Shown here: positions 6,194-8,806 of the stretch, one piece after another
Layout: each line of letters opens with the position of its first letter
Numbering within the stretch: the first letter of the stretch is position 1
NCBI GenBank assembly: GCA_934168305.1
Contig: CAKPNF010000023.1
Span: forward strand, 1-8,806
Direction of reading: 5' to 3'
DNA length: 8,806 nucleotides
From: an uncultured Clostridia bacterium
Lineage (GTDB): Bacteria > Bacillota > Clostridia > TANB77 > CAG-508
Program-made: the position numbers and the translations under genes
The notes under the pieces: model-generated
Databases searched by the model: none
What the model saw: the letters and a program-made list of their open reading frames with translations, nothing else
What the model was told of the DNA's origin: nothing

Positions 6194-6291
6194 GAATTTA
6201 GCCAAAGAGCTATCAATTTTTTAAACCTCCATATGGAGTTAATCATAAAGAAACTAATAAACATCTCAATTAATATTGAAGGAGGAAAAAC
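6194..6291 (+). promoter_or_regulatory. shared-type 5' leader L3
   Basis: CTCCATATGGAG (6227-6238) is a perfect palindrome combining the anti-Shine-Dalgarno CTCC and the decoy GGAG of the leader family; GGAGTTAA follows as in L2 (GGAGTTTAA). CCTCC (6226-6230) can instead pair with GGAGG of the true site AAGGAGG (6279-6285). An inverted repeat TCAAT/ATTGA (6266-6270 with 6275-6279) abuts the ribosome site, the place held by GTCAATTGAC in L1 and L2. Confidence 0.55.
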
Positions 6292-6774
6292 ATGAAAAAA
6301 CGGAGTAAAATTTCTAAAAAAATATTCAAGGCAATACTGATTATTCAAGCTTGTGTTTTAGCTGCTATATTGTTTTTTGTAATATTAGAGTATTGCTTAA
6401 ATGATTTTGGCAAGAATACTATTATGTGTTGTATTGTTATTTTTCTAAGTTTTGGAATAATGATACCATTTTTTACTATGCCATTATTTATAATGTTTTT
6501 TAAAAACACAGAGACATTTAAAGAAAGTGAAAAATATGTACTCCAGAACTTGTCAAAAGAATATTGCGTTGAAGTCATACCAATTAAGGATGAGCCACAA
6601 CATGAAAATTTTTTGACTAAAGAGTTAGTCAAAAGAGCTAAATTTTATGCTCAAATTATGAGTGATGGTACAGTAATGATTTCTATAAAATTCAATAATG
6701 AAAGTAACAGAATTTATTACGGTGGTCTTTATGCAAAAGATTTTACAAGATATTTTAAAGTACTTAATTCGTAA
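6292..6774 (+). CDS. two-segment membrane protein, function unknown
   Basis: 160 residues. A Lys/Arg-rich start (MKKRSKISKK) is followed by hydrophobic segments at about 12-33 and 44-70, joined by a short acidic loop (about 34-41). By the positive-inside rule both ends face the cytoplasm. The remaining 90 residues form a soluble domain, with strands around VEVIPI, TVMISIKF and RIYYGGLYAKDF. No known catalytic motif is visible and I do not recognise the family. AAGGAGG lies six bases before the ATG. It is a single-gene unit with its own promoter, leader L3 and the terminator at 6809-6840. Confidence 0.8.
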   Translation: MKKRSKISKKIFKAILIIQACVLAAILFFVILEYCLNDFGKNTIMCCIVIFLSFGIMIPFFTMPLFIMFFKNTETFKESEKYVLQNLSKEYCVEVIPIKDEPQHENFLTKELVKRAKFYAQIMSDGTVMISIKFNNESNRIYYGGLYAKDFTRYFKVLNS

Positions 6775-6808
6775 ACTTTTAAATATTTCTTTATTTTTAT
6801 GTTTTAAA

Positions 6809-6840
6809 TGAAAAAAGAACCTAGTTAGGTTCTTTTTTCA
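6809..6840. terminator. intrinsic terminator after the 160-residue gene
   Basis: A 15-bp perfect stem with GAACCTA/TAGGTTC (6817-6823 with 6826-6832) at its top, a two-base apex and A6/T6 at the feet, thus usable in both directions. About 35 bases past the stop codon. Confidence 0.9.
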
Positions 6841-7089
6841 CATTAAATTATTAGAGTATTTTTTATTAGTTCACATTTTTCTTTTAATCTTTTCATTATA
6901 TTTCTAAATTTTAAATAAATTTTTCTTACATCATTTTTTCATGTTTAAGCCACGATTATTTCAATAGTGTCTTAAACTATAGAAAACCAAACTTGTCCAA
7001 TTTTTTAAGTATTCTTCCATAATCTATTATAATCCATAATGCTAAATAAAAAAATGTTACAAGATAATAGTAAATTTATCACATATTTA
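6841..7089. other. intergenic stretch without a recognisable gene
   Basis: Very A+T-rich. On the minus strand there is one short open stretch near 6843-6935 (with KFRNIMKRLKEKCELIKN) ending close to the terminator at 6809-6840, but it has no ribosome site and stops interrupt the frame upstream. It could be the tail of a decayed gene. I can assign nothing here. Confidence 0.4.
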
Positions 7090-7119
7090 TTGACTTTTTA
7101 CTCTTAAATAGCTTATAAT
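7090..7119 (+). promoter_or_regulatory. promoter of a candidate small RNA
   Basis: TTGACT (7090-7095), 18 bases, TATAAT (7114-7119). No ribosome site or ORF follows before the terminator at 7172-7213. Confidence 0.6.
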
Positions 7120-7125
7120 AAATAT

Positions 7126-7213
7126 AGGAAATGACAAATCCACAAACGTGGTTTTGCCGATATAAAGATTTAATAAACCATTAGCTCGGCTAAGCAGAAT
7201 GGTTTATTTTTTT
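7126..7213 (+). ncRNA. candidate small structured RNA, possible type I antitoxin
   Basis: About 85 nt from the predicted start to a terminator hairpin. Hairpin 1 is CCAC-AAAC-GTGG (7140-7151). The terminator is an 11-bp stem, AATAAACCATT (7172-7182) with 7198-7208, followed by Ts. GCCGA (7156-7160) is complementary to TCGGC (7186-7190) in the terminator loop, allowing a pseudoknot; TAGC/GCTA inside the loop competes. Its 3' end meets the stop codon (7212-7214) of a hydrophobic minus-strand frame whose mRNA would run through the RNA's complement. This is the layout of type I antitoxin RNAs such as RatA. The RNA itself is well supported by its promoter and terminator; the antitoxin role is inference. 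Confidence 0.5.
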
Positions 7214-7340
7214 ATTTATGTAATTGCTTATCCACCCAGTTCTTATAAAGAACTGCTGTCAAGGCAACGTTTAATGTTAAAGTAAAGATAATATTAAATC
7301 TTGATAGACTATAACCACCTAGGATTATCAGCTTTTTTAT
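7212..7340 (-). pseudogene. hydrophobic 41-residue frame, possible type I toxin remnant
   Basis: On the minus strand, codons from 7340 read I(ATA)-KKLIILGGYSLSRFN, then a membrane-like stretch IIFTLTLNVALTAVLY, then KNWVDKQLHK and TAA. One hydrophobic span with a positively charged tail is the usual plan of type I toxins, which are common in clostridial mobile elements. However there is no ATG, GTG or TTG start: the ATA where MKK would be expected may be a mutated start, and no good ribosome site precedes it. AGGTGG lies inside the frame at 7315-7320 (complement) without a start after it. Either a dead toxin gene, a non-coding stretch that happens to be open, or a gene with an unusual start. 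It faces the small RNA at 7126-7213 tail to tail. Confidence 0.35.
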
Positions 7341-7361
7341 ACCTTAAATCATTCGTTATAG

Positions 7362-7389
7362 TTGACTTTTACACAAAACATGATATAAT
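7362..7389 (+). promoter_or_regulatory. extended -10 promoter of the 196-residue gene
   Basis: TTGACT (7362-7367), 16 bases, TATAAT (7384-7389) with TG one base before. The 20 bases 7376-7395 are identical to 6174-6193. Predicted start near 7396. Confidence 0.78.
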
Positions 7390-7395
7390 TCACAT

Positions 7396-7495
7396 AATTT
7401 AATTTAATAATCTCCTATATGCAACTTATGGAGTTTAATATAGAGTAACTATTAACAATGCACTATGGAAAGTCAATTGACAAGGAGAAAAAATT
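7396..7495 (+). promoter_or_regulatory. shared-type 5' leader L2 (most complete copy)
   Basis: CTCC (7412-7415) can pair with the decoy GGAG (7430-7433) across a 14-base loop containing GCAAC, or with GGAG of the true ribosome site AAGGAG (7482-7487). The palindrome GTCAATTGAC (7472-7481) abuts the ribosome site. 7408-7442 matches leader L1 at 31 of 35 bases. Confidence 0.6.
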
Positions 7496-8086
7496 ATGGG
7501 TAAAATAATTGTCATGTTTGAAAATGAAGACAAAGAATTAAATATGTCTTTATATGATTTTATTAATGAACAATATCAGAAAGCAAATCCAATAATGGTT
7601 TGTCATGTAACTGAAGAAGAATATAACAATATGAAAAAACAGATAAAATCAGGCTGTTTAAATGAAAGACTACCAAGGATTATAAATGATGAAGAAAGAG
7701 GATATGATAAATTTCGCTATGTTGTAGCATATAACAGCATAGAAAACAATTTGTTAATTTCTGATTATGATAATCCAGAGAAAATAGGTAACTATACAAT
7801 AGATATGGATGGTATCCATTATAATGAAAAAGGATATCAAGTTACCAATCATCCTGATGCACGCAGATTTGCATTTTTCAGGTTTAAAGTATATACAACA
7901 GAAAGCTATCATGATATTATTGCACATTATGAACCAATATCATTAATGAAAAATAACACAATTCAACAAAAAACTTCAGAATTAATTGAATTAATTGGAA
8001 AAAGTTGTAAAACATGTAATACCGCATGTTGTGGTGGACTGAATGATGCAAGTAATTGCGCAAGATGGTCTCACATTATTCATTGA
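7496..8086 (+). CDS. orphan protein with a C-terminal cysteine cluster
   Basis: 196 residues. Soluble, without a signal peptide. The first 165 residues are rich in Asn, Tyr, Glu and Ile and show no motif I recognise. The end (168-196) has C171, C174, C178, C179, C188 and H193, spaced C-x2-C-x3-C-C-x8-C-x4-H (SCKTCNTACCGG and NCARWSH): a candidate zinc site or iron-sulfur site. AAGGAG lies eight bases before the ATG. It is a single-gene unit with the best-preserved shared leader. The next gene is convergent. The function is unknown; the Cys cluster could also be structural. Confidence 0.82.
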   Translation: MGKIIVMFENEDKELNMSLYDFINEQYQKANPIMVCHVTEEEYNNMKKQIKSGCLNERLPRIINDEERGYDKFRYVVAYNSIENNLLISDYDNPEKIGNYTIDMDGIHYNEKGYQVTNHPDARRFAFFRFKVYTTESYHDIIAHYEPISLMKNNTIQQKTSELIELIGKSCKTCNTACCGGLNDASNCARWSHIIH

Positions 8087-8122
8087 TATTATTTTTAAAC
8101 TGACTAATACTCAAAGAAAACT

Positions 8123-8153
8123 AAAAAGAGCGTTCCTACAATAGGAACGCTCT
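8123..8153 (-). terminator. intrinsic terminator of the 117-residue gene
   Basis: Perfect 12-bp G+C-rich stem AGAGCGTTCCTA (8127-8138) with 8142-8153 and a three-base loop; on the minus strand it ends in TTTTT. It starts six bases after the stop codon and sits between convergent genes. Confidence 0.9.
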
Positions 8154-8159
8154 CTGATA

Positions 8160-8513
8160 CTATAATAATACATTGATGTTTTCTGGTTTTCTAAATGCTA
8201 ACAATACATCTAAACTTAAATATCCTGAAAACTTTTTTATTAAGTCTTTTACTGAAACATCTTTATTTAATACAACTAATATTTTATCATTGCTTTCAGT
8301 ATATGTAAACCAATCTGAATATTCATAAAAAAACTGATAGGTTCTATCTCTAGATAGTCTTAAACATGCTTTTTTATTTTCGCTTTCTAATTGTTCTACA
8401 ATTTTACAGCCAAACTGTTCTATTTTTCTTAATTCCAAAATCCGATTTCCAGTTTGTTCTAAATAGCTAGCAAAACTATTACCAACTAAATCATCAATTT
8501 CAATATACATCAT
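8160..8513 (-). CDS. small orphan protein, function unknown
   Basis: 117 residues, soluble, near neutral, helix-rich in the first half (LVGNSFASYLEQTGNRILEL, then KIVEQLESENKKACLRLSRD) and aromatic in the middle (YQFFYEYSDWFTYTE). I do not recognise the family. The first of two adjacent ATGs is chosen because AGGAGG (complement of 8523-8528) lies nine bases upstream of it and twelve from the second. It is the only one of the four leader-controlled genes on the minus strand. It has its own promoter at 8610-8638 and the strong terminator at 8123-8153. Confidence 0.78.
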   Translation of the reverse strand: MMYIEIDDLVGNSFASYLEQTGNRILELRKIEQFGCKIVEQLESENKKACLRLSRDRTYQFFYEYSDWFTYTESNDKILVVLNKDVSVKDLIKKFSGYLSLDVLLAFRKPENINVLL

Positions 8514-8603
8514 AATATCATACCTCCTATTAAATTGTTTTATGTTCTAAATTTTATACACTTAAAACTCCTATTGTTGCCTTAGGAAGTTATAAAAAAA
8601 TAT
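8514..8603 (-). promoter_or_regulatory. shared-type 5' leader L4 (minus strand)
   Basis: About 90 nt. AACTTCCTA (8591-8583) can pair with the decoy TAGGAGTT (8573-8566) through a bulged stem, or its CCTA with TAGGAGG at the true ribosome site (8529-8523). The loop and decoy read CAAC-N4-GGAGTTT, as in L2. It lacks the GTCAATTGAC palindrome. It is the most divergent member and the weakest case. Confidence 0.4.
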
Positions 8604-8630
8604 ATATTTGTTATATCATATTTGTTATAT
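8604..8630. repeat. tandem 13-bp repeat overlapping a promoter
   Basis: ATATTTGTTATAT occurs at 8604-8616 and again at 8618-8630, a 14-base period. It covers the -10 and most of the spacer of the 8160 gene's promoter, as an operator or autoregulator site would. Confidence 0.6.
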
Positions 8631-8638
8631 AATTTCAA
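8610..8638 (-). promoter_or_regulatory. sigma-A promoter of the 117-residue gene
   Basis: Minus-strand TTGAAA (8633-8638), 17 bases, TATAAC (8610-8615). Predicted start near 8603. Confidence 0.6.
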
Positions 8639-8668
8639 GAGTTTTAAAAATTTCTGTTGAATTTTACA

Positions 8669-8698
8669 TGTAGGTTAGTCAATCATTTGTCACAAATT
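8669..8698. mobile_element. possible terminal repeat of the insertion sequence entering from the right
   Basis: TGTAGGTTAGTCAATC begins with TG, as most IS3-type ends do, and lies 25-55 bases past the transposase stop, where the outer end is expected. The matching end is outside the window, so this is only a candidate. Confidence 0.25.
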
Positions 8699-8722
8699 AT
8701 TTAAAATAAATACTTTGAGCAC

Positions 8723-8806
8723 CTATATCGTAAATAACGATTCTTCTTGACTTTTATATTTTTCTATGAATTCCCTGGGACTCAACCATCCTAATGGTCT
8801 CATTGG
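8723..8806 (-). CDS. C-terminal end of a DDE transposase (IS3/integrase-core type), cut by the window edge
   Basis: 27 codons and a TAG stop at 8725-8723, entering from the right edge: RPLGWLSPREFIEKYKSQEE. The pattern R-P-x-G-x-x-x-P-x-E-F/Y, normally RPHxALGYLTPxEF, is the usual end of IS3-family and related integrase-core transposases. The catalytic residues lie upstream, outside the window. Whether the gene is intact cannot be judged. Confidence 0.6.
   Translation of the reverse strand, partial: PMRPLGWLSPREFIEKYKSQEESLFTI

Noticed and set aside
6345..6632. Minus-strand 95-codon frame opposite the membrane protein gene
   Set aside because: The plus-strand gene has a strong ribosome site, promoter, leader and terminator; the minus frame has none of these.
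7126..7213. Type III (ToxIN-like) antitoxin RNA, because of the pseudoknot
   Set aside because: There are no tandem repeats before the terminator and the next gene (196 residues) does not look like ToxN.
8641..8722. Gene between the 117-residue gene's promoter and the transposase end
   Set aside because: No frame with a start and ribosome site; the stretch is too short and most likely IS flank.
4940..8806. 5' part of cotJB at a second junction inside the window
   Set aside because: No minus-strand frame with CotJB features is seen, so the other end of the element lies beyond the right edge.
1..8806. CRISPR array, tRNA or rRNA genes
   Set aside because: No regularly spaced repeats, no cloverleaf or GTTCRA-type tRNA signal and no rRNA sequence was recognised; only an rRNA-type leader at the left edge.

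Overview
The window is strongly A+T-rich DNA with strong AAGGAGG-type ribosome binding sites, sigma-A promoters close to consensus and a spore-coat gene (cotJC). This points to an endospore-forming low-GC Firmicute, most likely a member of the Clostridia. No 16S or other marker gene is present, so I go no further.

Left part (1 to about 3150) looks like resident chromosome, all on the minus strand. At the far left are three tandem sigma-A promoters and a structured leader with a boxA-like stretch, pointing out of the window; this is what the start of an rRNA operon looks like, though no rRNA is visible. Then follow a membrane-anchored G5/SH3/glucosaminidase wall hydrolase, an unrecognised protein with a weak acetyltransferase look, and cotJC (manganese-catalase-like spore coat protein). 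Each gene ends in its own terminator.

Directly upstream of cotJC lie only the last codons of cotJB (reading W-P-W-E-G-G-M-N-stop, overlapping the cotJC start by one base). Then the sequence changes abruptly into the 3' end of a large serine recombinase gene. A mobile element has therefore inserted in the 3' end of cotJB, splitting the cotJ operon. The other junction is not in the window, so everything from about 3150 to 8806 appears to be inside the element. The architecture (recombinase at the junction, sporulation gene split) is that of the sigK skin-type intervening elements, so regulated excision during sporulation is a testable possibility.

Inside the element, a small TnpW-like ORF and the recombinase sit behind a consensus promoter and a ~175-nt leader with two tandem terminators and alternative pairings, which looks like transcription attenuation. 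To the right are four small orphan genes (75, 160, 196 and 117 codons), each in its own unit. They share related promoters and 90-100-nt leaders in which a CTCC-type anti-Shine-Dalgarno can pair either with a nearby GGAG decoy or with the real ribosome binding site; three also have an inverted repeat abutting the ribosome binding site. Between them are a decayed antirepressor-type gene with two compensating homopolymer indels, and a possible type I toxin-antitoxin remnant (small RNA convergent with a hydrophobic 41-residue frame that lacks a normal start codon). The right edge enters the 3' end of an insertion-sequence transposase.

The most interesting points are the split cotJB, the shared leader family controlling unrelated orphan genes, the attenuator ahead of the recombinase, and the convergent small RNA/hydrophobic frame.
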